DNA of 64,000 bases, taken from Undaria pinnatifida. Its lineage: Eukaryota > Sar > Phaeophyceae > Laminariales > Alariaceae. Below, piece by piece: positions 41,700-52,534 of this stretch. The notes below the pieces were generated by a model. It saw only the letters and a list, made by a program, of their open reading frames with translations, was not told where the DNA came from and ran no database searches. The stretch is from contig JABAKD010000023.1 in assembly GCA_012845835.1 (NCBI GenBank), positions 21,174,203-21,238,202 on the forward strand, in the 5' to 3' direction. The position numbers were made by a program, and so were the translations under genes. Numbering within the stretch: the stretch's first letter is position 1; every line of letters begins with the position of its first letter.

Positions 41700-42600
41700 T
41701 CAAAATAGATGGCGTAATTATCCAGGCTGTAGTTTACACGAAAATAAGAAACTCGGGATACTTTGTACTGAAGTTAATGTACAATAAGGTAGAGTGCACC
41801 CTCTCCCAAATAAGAAAGCCGGCCTAGGTCGCTATTTTATGTGCCTGTTATCTTTTAGGTGTCCTGTACTACTGCATCTGGTATCTGGCACGCGATTAAT
41901 CAGAGGTCATGTACGTATGGTGTTTACTTCGTACCAGGTACCAGGTATCGCATGCTCAGAGCTATGATACCTGGTACCAGGTAGATTCGCGTACAACCAG
42001 CAGCGCACAAGCAGCAAAAGAGCAGTAGCTTACCATGACCTGGTACGACTCGTACCTCGTATTCAAATAACATTGCCGAAGACAAACTGCTGGTGTACAG
42101 CAGTACAGAGCACGAAGAAATATATTTGGTAGTAAGAAAGCCAGGGTGATATTTAGCTACCGGAATAAGAACCTCGGGAGTCAATATACCTTTATGTGAC
42201 CACGGACTCTAGATTTTTGACAAGAGTTAATGTGAGAAAAAAAAAACATACTGAAGTTATCTGTGAGAACAAACCCTCTGCCAAATACGAAAGCCAACCT
42301 ACTGCTGTAAAGTAGGTCAGTATTTCCGTGCCTTACGATATACAGTAGTACTACAGCAGTACAAGACACCTACCTGGAATATTAAAGGTGCAGTAATAAG
42401 AAAGCCAAGTGGATATTTTCAGAGAAAAAAGAAGCTCGGGAGCTGTTATACTGAAGTCAGTGTAGAACGTACCCCCTCACAAATAAGAAAGCCAGCTTAC
42501 CGCAGGTACCAGGTGTCCTGTAGTCTACTGCTTTAGCTTTACCATGGTACCAGATACTGCTGTGTAAGATTCGTCCGTACAGCAGCAGGTAACAAACAGA
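41700..42600. repeat. Tandem repeats at the end of element B, copy 2
   Basis: Counterpart of 22990-23900 with GGTACCAGGTA palindromes and ~300-bp units. It has an additional ~60-bp piece near 42190-42245. No gene seen. Confidence 0.6.
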
Positions 42601-43319
42601 ATTCTACGATAGAACCACTCACATCCGGCCTTGTGTAGCGTAGGTAGAGGGCTGTAAGGAAACTACCCCACCCGCTTGCTTTCCCCCCTGACGTGCTGGC
42701 TTTGACAGAATAGTGCTCGTTATGTCGATGAGTGCCCTGCTGTCAAAGTAGATGAAGTTGCACTTTGTTGTGGTTCGCTCTCCCGAGCGGATCCATCACC
42801 GCTGCCTCCACCGCTACTTCCATCGCTACCTCCACCGTCACGATCCCCGCCGCTGCTGCCTCCAATGCCCCCACCGCTGCCTCCGCCATCGATACCCACC
42901 TCGTCGCATCGACAGATAGCAGGCTCCAAGAAACGAAACTATTAATAAGTCACACTACAACTGCTGCTACAGGCAGGCGCCTTGGCTCGGGACCACGGAA
43001 ACGAGCCCGGTGGTTGTAGGCTAGGAGAGCCGCAATTAGACATACCAAAGCGTACATAGCCGCCACACCAGCATGGTGCTGGGGAGCCGGCTGTGGTGTC
43101 GGTTGTCTGGCGTCTGCGCTGCGCGCGGTCCCGCTTGCGGTCTCTATCCTTACCAAAAAAATCCCCAGGTATAGACTAGACGCCGTGCCGTACTTCGTGG
43201 TCTTTTTCAAATTGAAATCTGGTTCTGTAGAGTAGGTAGCAGGCGTTTTTCGTGTTGGCAGGCTATTCCTTCCTGCCAATGTTGGCAGGTTCCCGGGCGC
43301 CGCGATTCGGCAAGTTCCT

Positions 43320-43731
43320 CGTTAATCTGGGCCCATACTCAACATATGGGCTTGCGTGTGGTACACAGCAGTATGTGTTGTGCCTATGTGGTGCAAAATG
43401 CTGCTGTGTGCTTCTTTTCTTGTGACAGCTGTCTAGGATACAATGTATGAAAAACAATCGTAGCTACACACCGCATCACTGGCTGCTATGCTGCATGCTT
43501 CTGCTGGTCTGCTGTGTGTGCTGTGCTGATTGCTGCATGCTCCTGCTGGTCTGCTGCGCTTGTCGTTATGTCTCTGATGTTTACTCAACATATGGGTTTG
43601 TGTGTGGTACACAGCAGCATGTGTTGTGCCTCTGTGGTGCAAAATGCTGCGCTGCTGTGTGCTCCTTTTTTTGTGGCAGATATCTAAGATACAGTGTATG
43701 AAAATCAATCGTAGCTAACGAAACATGACTA
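43320..43731 (+). repeat. ~270-bp tandem array, left part
   Basis: About one and a half units containing GCATGCTTCTGCTGGTCTGC, CTCAACATATGGGCTTGCGT and AAAATCAATCGTAGCTA. The array resumes at 47001, so the element between them was inserted into it. Confidence 0.75.
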
Positions 43732-44109
43732 TAATAAAACTATATACCTAGACCTCGCCCCCCTCGGACGTCTCGCTCGGCGTATCCTCCCCCCTCTCAG
43801 CCCTTCTCAGCCCGTAATTGCCGAAAAAAAAATTAGTTGCTGGGGAAAAGAACCGTCCCGAAGTTCCTTGCCTTCCTTGCTTTCCCTAGTCTCATTCTTA
43901 CTTAGCTCTCATTCTCTCATCTTTACTGCTTGCTCTGATATTTTTATTTTGCTTTTTCAGCAACTTCTTTTTTGTACTTTTACTTTTGAAGTTGGCATTG
44001 GCTGTTGGGAGGGAATTGCCGTTGACGGCTGCAAACAATTTGAATTTGAAATTTGCCGGATCGGCAATAACAATTTGAAGTTGAAATTTGCGAAGCGGAC
44101 CAAGGCTAG

Positions 44110-44465
44110 TGCGGGTGGAGGCTCCGCCAACAGTGGGGGTGGTGGAGGTTCAGGATCAGGCGTGTGGAAGCTGGTCGGGCAAGAACGGGACTCAGCTTCT
44201 TCTGGCAATCCTGATTGGCCGTGCCCGAGCAAGGGTTGTGACGGCTTCCTCATCGCACGAAATAGGAAAAACAGGAGTGCCCAGTACGCTGTCTGCGACA
44301 CCTGCAGGAGTGACGAGCCTTCCACGTACCAAGCTTTTCATAACCTTAACAAGAAGCACTGGGGAAGCGGCGACAACCCTCGTATGTGTGACTGGTGTGA
44401 CGCGGACACCTGTGATTCACCTTCGATCGGCGTCCCTAACGAAGGAGCTGAGAGCTTGACGAAAC
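44110..44465 (+). CDS. Element gene, zinc-ribbon exon (open copy)
   Basis: Open up to the donor GAAAC|GTGAGT at 44465. Encodes a Gly/Ser linker, then WPCPSKGCDGFLIARNRKN, YAVCDTC, and NPRMCDWCDADTCDSP: three Cys-x(2-4)-Cys pairs that could bind one or two zinc ions. No ATG in frame is evident; an acceptor-like CTTTTTCAG at 43961 suggests upstream exons. No family recognised. Differences from the 14 kb copy keep the Cys pairs here and destroy one there. Confidence 0.5.
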
Positions 44466-44499
44466 GTGAGTTACATTTCTGTTGTTGTGCTGTGATTTC

Positions 44500-44890
44500 T
44501 TTTTCATGCGTACAAACACACTTTTGCATGACATATGTACGTGTACGTGTACGGGGCAGTCCCGTCATCGCGGTGTAAGCGGGAATTGTACAAGTACTCA
44601 GGTCTACGAGTAGACCTATGCAGTGACGCTGTGTGATGCGATTTCTTTTTCATACGTACAGCCAAACACACTTCATGTATGTACGACTACGAGTACGGGG
44701 CAGTCCCGTCATCGGGGTAAGCGGGGGTTGAACAAGTGGTCCATGCAGTGACGCTTTGTGCTGTGATACATACACACGTTTTGGATGTACGACTACGACT
44801 ACGTGGTATCTATACATGTAAGACGCAATGAAAACGGGCAAGTCTCATCACGGGGGTCAGCCAGGGTTGTAAAAATGGTCCATGCAGTGA
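44500..44890. repeat. ~125-bp tandem repeat in the element intron, shorter array
   Basis: About three units of the repeat found five times at 13030-13650 (GCAGTCCCGTCATCG, GTCCATGCAGTGACGC). Confidence 0.7.
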
Positions 44891-45508
44891 TAAATAACAC
44901 AGCAGCATGATACCTCAGCACCAGTCGCAGTACACACTGGAGGTTGATATATAGCAGTAAACAGAAGCTGAAGTTAACCTAGGTGATGCTGGAGAGCAGT
45001 CCCGTGATTGGGGTTAGCGAGTTGTTCATGTAGTGACGCGGTGTACTACTACTGTTACTCATTTTTCATACAACCACATGAACTCTTTGTATTAACGAGT
45101 ACAAGTAGGGTGCGCAACCTCTTCAGGAATCGCAGTACACGTCGGTCGTAATAGTGTTGATAGCAGCAGTAATAGAGTAGTACCGAACAATATATACAGC
45201 AGGTACTGTCTCTTACCCTTCGTTGTCGGTATTCCGCCGGTAGGCCTCATATAGCAGTATACCGGGGCTTACGCTTACCAGTTGCGACTGTGAATCCCGT
45301 TCGTTCCTGTCCCAGTGGTGGTTTCATAGGTGTTAGCAACGTTGTGGTACCAGGCAGGGCTTTGCCCATAAACGACCGCTTTCATTACAACAGTGTTAAA
45401 TTGTACGACTTCCTTTCCAACTTTGGAAATCGACGACAGCTACGTGGCCTTACTATTTTTAACATTCACTGAACGCAAGGTATTCCCATCCGTTGTTGTC
45501 GTTTGCAG

Positions 45509-45676
45509 AAGCCCTGCGAAGCAGCCGCCGAGGGCCGCCGAGTCGGCGAGGACATAAACACGAAGTGCACCGGCGACATCAAGGTCGGTGACCTCCTGAA
45601 GAAGGCAGGCGACCACTTGCTCGATATAAATCCCGCATTCCATTCCCACGGTGCCACGAGGGCGTTCGACATCGAG
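45509..45676 (+). CDS. Element gene, internal exon (second copy)
   Basis: Acceptor GTTTGCAG, donor ATCGAG|GTACGT, 56 codons, reading KPCEAAAEGRRVGEDINTKC and ending ATRAFDIE. One codon shorter than 12223-12393. Phase 0 to the following exon. Confidence 0.55.
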
Positions 45677-45742
45677 GTACGTTCTACTCTTATCTTGCGT
45701 CCTGTGTGTCACGAGTCGAGGCATCCATGTCTCTTGCTCAAG

Positions 45743-46376
45743 ACTAGGGGATGCCGTGCGGATATAGTCTATGAAGTGCGGCTCTTTTTCCGAGTACCAA
45801 GAGCAAGTACAACAATACCACAACAATTACTAACCGAAAGGAGCTCCAATAATTTGGATGGTTACGACGTCTGCTGGAGAGAAGTACGAATGCTTTTTTA
45901 CACATACTTATGTTATAAGGCTTAGTTTGGGTAAGCTATTGGTTAACCTGTGCAAGTGGTCAAACGGACTAATACCCCACTAATACCTTAACAAATGGCG
46001 TCGTCGACAGACCATGGGTTTTAGGTCGTGGGTTCGATCCCCACATCCACCATAATAAACTTTTTCAGATTTTCCCATGGCGAACTTGAAAAATACTCTC
46101 CCCGGTATACCCAGGAAATGAAACGGCTTGGATAAATGACAGGTCCGCCCGTATATCCGGCCGACCTTCTATCCCGCCGTTTTAGGGGGGGAGAGTGTTA
46201 TAAGGCTTAGTTTGGGTAAGCTATTGGTTAACCTGTGCAAGTGGTCAAACGGACTAATACCCCATTAATTCCCTAACACTTATCGACGTTCTCCCGCCAT
46301 GCTTCAACGTTTGTGGACAGATCCACAAGACCATCGACAAAAAACAAGAGTGCAAGGTGCTGGGTACCTCCGCTGA
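45743..46376 (+). pseudogene. Element gene, terminal exon broken by frameshift and TRIM
   Basis: Counterpart of 11872-12138. It reads RADIVYEVRLFFRVPRASTT, then loses frame through a small deletion near 45836, and is split at 45910/46279 by the 368-bp TRIM. Stop TGA at 46374. Confidence 0.65.
45911..46278 (+). mobile_element. TRIM (miniature LTR element), 368 bp
   Basis: Two 83-bp direct repeats, TGTTATAAGGCTTAG...CCTTAACA (45911-45993) and TGTTATAAGGCTTAG...CCCTAACA (46196-46278), with TG...CA ends. CTTA at 45907-45910 and 46279-46282 flanks it, and the uninterrupted site is in the other copy (near 11968). A primer-site candidate, TGGCGTCGTCGACAGACC, follows the first LTR by two bases, and a polypurine tract, AGGGGGGGAGAG, precedes the second. 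Internally, GTGGGTTCGATCCCCAC with following ATCCACCA is a perfect tRNA T-arm plus CCA-like end. No coding capacity. Confidence 0.85.
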
Positions 46377-47000
46377 GGAGGAAGAGTCCAAGCAAGCCTG
46401 CATGCTCCTTCGGAAGCAATGTTGACAGCACGTTCTTTATAGAACGTTAAGTTGTGGTTTATTATACCATCATCGTTTTTTGAGAACTATATGCCTAAAT
46501 GCGTGCTCTTCGTCTTTCAGGAATACAAATGTACTTCATATGTTTGCGGTGTGTGCGTTCAAGTTCCTGCTTCCAGCATGTTTGTTTTGCACTGCGCTCC
46601 TTTACATCTTAAGTTGTAGTTTTCCTGTCTCTATCCTTGACAAGCGCGTGCCTGGTGTTTATGCACTGCGATAATTTATTATTGATGATCGACTTAGAGA
46701 GAGCTATTAATAAGTGTGCAGGACCTAGGTGCTACCTGAGAGGTGGAAGGATATGCCAAGCAAGTCCTCCGACGTGCCCATCATGGACTGGGCGAATGGA
46801 TGATAATAACAAACTCATAATCATAATCGTCTCTATCCTGTACCGTTGTACTATATTTGGACCTCTTGGCATTTTCAAGTCGCCAGTTGCGCCATTTGTG
46901 ATTCTTTTCCGCCTTTCTACGTACTGAATGTCTATTCCTCCTTCCGCAAGCGTAGCGGGCGGCGCCCAGCCGCCCGCGAGCGAAGCCCTTGTATATTATA

Positions 47001-47400
47001 GACTACACCGCTTCACTGGCTGCTGTGCTGCATGCTTCTGCTGGTCTGCTGTGTGTTCTGTGCTGACTCCTGCATGCTCCTGCTGGTCTGCTGCGCGCGT
47101 CGTTATGCCTCTGATTTTACTCAACATATGGGCTTGCGTGTGGCACACAGCAGTATATGTTGTGCCTCTGTGGTGCAAAATGCTGCTGTGTGCTTCTTTT
47201 TATATGGGCTTGCGCATGTGTTATGCCTGTGTGGTGCCAAATCCTGCGGTGCTTCTTTTTTTGTGGCAGATGTCCAGGATACAGTGTATGAAAATCAATC
47301 GTAGCTAACGAAACATGACTACACCGCATCACTGGCTGCTGTGCTGCATGCTTCTGCTGGTCTGCTGTTTGTGCTGTGCTGATTGCTGCATGCTCCTGCG
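47001..47400 (+). repeat. ~270-bp tandem array, right part
   Basis: Continuation of the array at 43320-43731. Ends where ~45-bp GGGACC-type units begin. Confidence 0.7.
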
Positions 47401-47610
47401 TGAGGGGTCCGCTGCGTGAGGGGATCACCAGAGCGAATAGGGCAGCGGAACCGCCGCGCGAGGGGGCCGCCAAGAGGTTTTGAGCAGCGGGACCACCGAG
47501 AGAGGGGACCGCTTAGAGGTTTTGGGCAGCGAGACCGCCGAGTCAGGGGACCCCCAAAGGCTTTGAGGCAGCGGGACAACCGATTGACGGGACCGCCATC
47601 ATGCTTGAGC
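47400..47610. repeat. ~45-bp GGGACC/GGTCCC tandem units, third locus
   Basis: About five units such as GCGGGACCACCGAGAGAGGG, the same family as the termini of the 11066-15471 element. They end near CATCATGCTTGAGCGGCG. Probably a solo or truncated terminus of that element type. Confidence 0.65.
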
Positions 47611-47799
47611 GGCGGGCGCACGGACGTAAGGGGCACCAGGCGGTGTATATCGTAGCCGGTTACGCGTGGGTAAAATCACCTTGTTTCAAGTATTGGGCCA
47701 CGGCGAATACATGATTCGGGTAGAGTTCTACCACTACATGCGGTAAGGTTTTACAAAATACTAGACAGTAGAGTGCCCTATTAAGCACACCATAAACCA

Positions 47800-49080
47800 C
47801 CCCTGGCGCCATCCTCTGGTCTGCTGTCAATAAGTGGGTTTCATCATAAAACCTAGTATCAGACGATAGCTAAGATCGCCCTTTCGTCTTCCGAGCGGAA
47901 AAAAAAAAAGAGGTATTTACATAGGAGTTAGAGGCTGTGCGGCATGTTACTCCTCGCCGGAAAAAACAGGTGAAAATGTGGGTGCTTGCCTAATAGGCAC
48001 ACGTTTACGTATTTGCTGATTGCGCACGTTCTGGAGCGTTCCAGAAGCCCAACCTTGGTATGTATGCATATCATGGGCATCAGTGGCAATTATGTCAAAA
48101 ACCAAATCACACCTGGACACATAACCGGGGATGTTAATGACGTATCTCCGGTTTTTAGGGGCCACAACTATGGGGCCAATTTACCTGTTCTTGGCCAGTT
48201 TGCGTGCCCCCTGCACATGGAGCGACAAAGAACGAAAAAAAAGGCATGCATGTGACTTGCTCATGACATTTGAAGACTACTGCAAAAAAAAAAAAAACGT
48301 TTTGGAGCCAATCTGACAATTTGACAGTCGTTCAAACAGAGGCATTTTTTTGCTGATTTACCTGCCGCTAAGGTAAGAAGTAGCCCCGAAATGCCCCAAG
48401 CTATTCCCTACACGAAACAAGCCTATCCCAATCCCCAACCATGCCACTCAGTGAACATGTCCACCCTGCTGTCAAAGACAACATAAACAAATGACATTAC
48501 ACTCCGTAGTAGTGCTCTATAGTGTGTATCACCCAACAGGGGACAGAAACACCCTATCCCCGGCTTTAGCACCCAACCATGGTGTACCACGCTGCCATTT
48601 GAATGGAGCCGGTAGAACTCCCCCTCTTCATCCTCTACTCACCCGCAAACCTTCAATACTGCTGTTACCGCAAACACTCATGTAGTTTGGAGCTGTTTTG
48701 ACTCTTCTCTAGCGCCCTGCAAGGGAGGATAAATTCCCGCCAGCTACTCGTATCACATCGCCACGGCAGTAGCTCACTCCAGAAAACACCTATCCGGAGC
48801 TGTTACAATTCCGACGGATGCATTGTATCCCGTCTGCAACACTTGGAGACAACACAGAAAAAAAGAGAAGGAACACATAGAGCAGGGGACAACAATGGGC
48901 ATCCACTTTTTCGAACCAAACCTCCTAAACCCCGGCCTGCCTCGCATGACTTCCATGTGCTTCGCGTACCAAACGCAATTTCGTCTCAAAACAAGCACAC
49001 GTCTCGGTGGCTGGGGCTACCGGAGCCAAGGCAAAAAAAAATGTGCGGGAGAGCAAAACGTTTAGACTACACGTCAACAA
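47800..49080. other. Noncoding left third of the pogo element
   Basis: No splice-bounded or biased frame seen. Contains A-rich tracts (AAAAAAAAAAAA near 48285) and a GTTCTGGAGCGTTCCAGAAG inverted repeat near 48028. Confidence 0.45.
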
Positions 49081-49149
49081 TCTGCCGGGGCGTTCGTTGC
49101 CTTCCCGCCCTTGACATGGCGGGCGTCATCTGACGTGCGGCAGGCCCCG

Positions 49150-49690
49150 CTCCTACCACCACCCCACGGCCACGACCATCTCCGCGCTCCCCGGAGGCTT
49201 CCACACGCCCGGCACCCCCCCTCCCACGGCCACGGCCATCTCCGCGACCCCCGACAGCTTCCACAATCCCGGCACCCCTCCTTCTACGGCCACGACCATC
49301 TCCGCGCCCCCCGACAGCTTCCACACGCCCGGCACCCCCCCTCCCACGGCCACGGCCATCTCCGCGCCCCCCGACAGCTTCCACACGCCCAGCACCCCCC
49401 CTCTCACGGCCACGACCATCTCCGCGCCCCCCGACAGCTTCCACACGCCCGGCACCCCCCCTCCCACGGCCACGACCATCTCCGCGCCCCCCGACAGCTT
49501 CCCCACGCCCGGCATCCCCCCTCCCACGGCGACGACCATCTCCGCGCCCCCCGACAACTTCCACACGCCCGGCACCCCCCCTCCCACGGCGACGACCATC
49601 TCCGCGCCCCCCGACAACTTCCACACGCCCGGGACCCCCCCTCCCCTCCCGGAGACGATCATCTCCGCGCCCCCCCCCCGCGCCCCTCCC
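49150..49690. repeat. 60-bp GC-rich satellite, about nine units
   Basis: Units of CACGGCCACGACCATCTCCG + CGCCCCCCGACAGCTTCCAC + ACGCCCGGCACCCCCCCTCC repeat head to tail with few changes. The unit is divisible by three, so all frames are open on both strands (20-residue repeats). The array is just 3' of the transposase stop, whose own end is Arg/Gly-rich, so it may have arisen by expansion of that coding end. Confidence 0.85.
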
Positions 49691-49778
49691 GGCTACTTAC
49701 AGTTGCGCGCCCCCGACCACCTGCCTGATCGTCCCGTTGATCTCCTCTTCCAGCACCGCCACCACGCCCCTCTATCCC

Positions 49779-52279
49779 TCACCCCCTTCCACGTACCTCC
49801 CCGGAACCTCTTTCCCTCCCACGCCCCCGCCTCGCTACGTTTGCCTCGCTCTCAGCCCTCCTCATCATGCGGAGTCTGGCTCTCTCAGCTTTCTCCGCTT
49901 CGGCCTCCTTCTTTCGGCGATCGTCTTTCTCGTATGCTGCCAACACAGCGTTGCAAGTAAGAAGCCCACCATCCGGGACTCCTCCGGAACTTCGAGATAT
50001 CGCCCGTTTCTTGTTGTATCTCCTTGTCTTGACGACCCCGCCAAGCATCACCGTGCCAACACGAAGGCCGTTGACGTTGTATCCCTGCTGCTGTAGTTTT
50101 CGGACGGCGCGTTCGCCGAGACTGTCCTGCAGCTCCTGCTCTGTTATCGCGACCGGAATGTCCGAAAGGGCCTCGCGGTCGGTCGGGCGTTCCTTCCGCT
50201 TTCCACAGCCTTGAAGCCGGCCCATCGCTTTGTCCATGTTTACAGGCCACAAACCAGCGGCCGCAAAAGATGCGATGTTCTGCTCTTTGGAGAAGCTGGA
50301 TCGGAAAGCCTTGCCGATGATGCCGACCATGTCACTCTTCAAGGGCGTTCTCCCCCCGTGCTCCATCGGGAAGCGTGTGAGCACCTTCGTCATCTGCTGC
50401 TTGAACGACCCGAAGGCTGCAACGTCCAAGGGCTGGGTGATGTGCGACGTGTGGGACGGTAGCTGGAAGAGGATGATGTTCAGTGTTTTCGCCAACTTGA
50501 TGACGTCGAATTTGACGTGTGAGGGGTGGCCATCAAGCACGAGCACGTGCGGCTTACCGTCGAGCAAACCGCGTTCTTCCAGCTGATTGTGGAAATCCTT
50601 GAGGTAGTCGACGAACACGGAGCCCTGCATGAAGGACGATTCTGTGGCGGCGTATCTCGCGTTCTCTGGCCCCTTGATTTCGTCCATCCACGCCGTGTGC
50701 ACGCGCTGCCCTATAAAATTTATGAGCTGAAACAGGACGTCGCCCGCCGCATTGATCGTCGTCACCATCGTCATGTTTTCCCGTGAATTGAAGCGAACTG
50801 TCGAGACCACCTTCTGCCCACACTCCGCAATCAACTTGAGCGTCTTCGTGCCTTGTGGCATGGCACCTGTAACCCAAAATACATTGGAGCGGGGAGTGAA
50901 ACGACCATCCCCGGAGGGGCAGGTTGGACAGAGCGGTGGTGTAAGCCGTTGTTTCTTGCGCACAACAAAACGAGCCGATCGTCGTGTGGTATGGCCCACC
51001 ATACAGCAAACATTCTGCATGCGACATGGCGAGTTGAAGGAAAGAAGTGGAAGGCGTATGCTGGCTCGATGGGGGCTGTCGCGACAGAAATGAAAGTGAT
51101 CGCAACAGCAGTGCATTTCTCCTCCAACTACTCGTACCATTTTAGACTATTAATAGACCAAACTAGACCACGAGTACCCTACCCCTAACCCTAACTCTAG
51201 ACTAGACTAGATTTCTCCGGAGTAGTCTAGTCTAGTCTACTCTAGAGTAGACTATACTAATACAATCGATGGTGCTTCTCGCACAAAACAGGGTTCACAA
51301 GAGTATAGTCTACACTAGACTAGACTACACTGCACAGGTAACAGCAGGAGCAGCAGCAGCAGTCTGTGTCATGGCGCACATGAACTTCAACGTGAGGAAG
51401 AGAAACACGGAGAAATTTTCACCCAGCAGGAGTGAACGGCGCTGTTCGTCCCGTCTGCTCGGTACCCGTCTGAAGTCAAAAAGACAGCATCTAGACCTAG
51501 TCTAGACTAGCTACTCGTGCGAGTTCTCTCTTGCGGGGGGGTAATCACCGCTGTACAGCGCAGCGGTGGGGGCGCAGGGTCTCCTTGAGCGACGGGATTT
51601 TTTTGGCGCGAAATTTCAGCAAGCTGCCAGATCGTGATTGGTGGCTCTTGTCAATGAGCAACTGCTGTCAACGCCAGCGAGTGCGGCTACCGATACTCTG
51701 GGCTAGAGCTTCGAAGCACTAGTACATGTGTAGACTAGACTAGACTAGACTATCCTCACCTGTCTCATCGGTGTTCCACAAGTGGTTGGCCTCCAAGTTG
51801 TTGCCTTTCGTGAAGCTCTCCCAAGCTCCGTAGAAAGACCGCAGGCGTTCGTCATCGTTGGATACGACTCTGTTCGCCTCGTAGATGCGGCTAGAGCGTT
51901 CCGACAGCTGCGGGTGCCGCTTGAGGAAGCCCCTGACCCACTTCGGCCCAGGGCCCTGCTCTGGCTTCCAGGGGGCCTGCCGCCCGTCGCTGCAGAGCGT
52001 TCGAACAGCTTCAACTAGGTCCGACCGACTCAACCCCAAGTGTTTGTGCGCAGCATACAACAGAGTATCTACGATCCATCCCTCCTCTTCCCGCCGCAGG
52101 ACTGTCGCAGGACCGACGCTGGAATCCATCGCACAAACACCCTTGAGACGGCGAATGATCGACTTCCTGCTGATGCCGAAGGCCTTCTGAGCCTGCAGGA
52201 CGGTCATCTTGCTCTGGACAGCTTCACAGGTCTCTTTGGCCACGCTTGGGTCCACTTTCTGGCACACACTCGGCGCCAT
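49779..52279 (-). CDS. pogo-like transposase, two exons, 535 residues
   Basis: Exon 1 is 52279-51760 (MAPSVCQKVDP...), exon 2 is 50866-49779. The donor ACAG|GTGAGG and acceptor GGGTTACAG join in phase inside WNTDETG, the first catalytic block. Domains: psq-type HTH about residues 13-50, CENP-B-type HTH about 60-125, DDE core with D170 (NTDETG), D285 (VLVLDGHPSH) and D321 (SHTSHITQPLDVAAFG), giving DD35D spacing; the tail is Lys/Glu then Arg/Gly-rich. It binds the element ends and performs cut-and-paste at TA sites in the nucleus. No stop or frameshift is seen, and length is normal for the family. Confidence 0.85.
51140..51330. repeat. Intronic CTAGA repeats with telomere-like CCCTAA
   Basis: Runs of CTAGACTAGACTAG and their inverse within the transposase intron, next to TACCCTACCCCTAACCCTAA. 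More CTAGA units occur at 51495-51515 and 51730-51753. They can pair to form long hairpins in the pre-mRNA. Confidence 0.65.
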
Positions 52280-52534
52280 CCTTAGCAACAAGATCTACGA
52301 AAACTCAAAATGGCGCGAACGACCGCACGTCGGGATTGCTGGTGCTGTAGCTCGTGGTTTATGCAGCGGATAGCCACGCTGAGCGGCGCAAACGAAAGCA
52401 GCTGGTCTTGCCTCAACTTTGAGAAAAAATAAAATGGAGTTCCATGTATTTGGCGTTCATTTTTGACGGTTTCAAAATTTGTGTGCTTAATAGGGCATTG
52501 TGCTTAATAGGACACTTCTAGACTAATGGGTATG

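Larger units (their letters stand above)
36535..43303 (-). mobile_element. Transposase-bearing TIR element B, copy 2
   Basis: 6.77 kb with inverted termini of about 110 bp: GCGGCGCCCGGGAATCTGCC at 36535 and its inverse ending GGGCGCCGC at 43303, continuing through AACCAGATTTC and AAAAAGACCACGAAGTAC. Each terminus contains its own palindrome CTGCCAA-CATT-GGCAG. The body matches 18340-24370. On the minus strand it carries a multi-exon transposase-like gene with better-preserved splice sites than copy 1. The first 400 bp inside the left end (36650-37020) differ from copy 1. Confidence 0.75.
43732..47000 (+). mobile_element. Second copy (inverted) of the zinc-ribbon element (A')
   Basis: Inverse of about 11297-14810. 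Inserted in a ~270-bp tandem array: GACTA at 43727-43731 and 47001-47005 flank it, and unbroken array sequence (CATGACTACACCGC) is at 47318-47331. The ends are TAATA-rich (TAATAAAACT and inverse TATAATATAC) rather than the 226-bp TIRs seen at 11066-15471. The plus strand carries zinc-ribbon, internal and terminal exons (44110-46376). A TRIM interrupts the terminal exon. Confidence 0.65.
47771..52518 (-). mobile_element. pogo-type (Tc1/mariner superfamily) transposon, 4.75 kb
   Basis: The ends are inverted: GAGTGCCCTATTAAGCACAC at 47771 and the inverse of GAAGTGTCCTATTAAGCACA ending at 52518, each bounded by TA (47769-47770, 52519-52520), the target of this superfamily. The right end has the CCTATTAAGCACA block twice. 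Inside is a two-exon transposase on the minus strand (49779-52279), a 60-bp satellite (49150-49690) and 1.3 kb of noncoding DNA toward the left end. Both the gene and the ends look intact, so the element could be recently active. Confidence 0.8.

Noticed and set aside
45994-46060. A genuine tRNA gene inside the TRIM
   Set aside because: Only the T-arm and a CCA-like end are well formed; no matching acceptor 5' strand or anticodon arm could be folded.
49067-49728. Long Arg/Gly and His/Pro repeat proteins on both strands
   Set aside because: They are frames through a 60-bp GC-rich satellite whose unit is a multiple of three; all frames are open and none has independent support.
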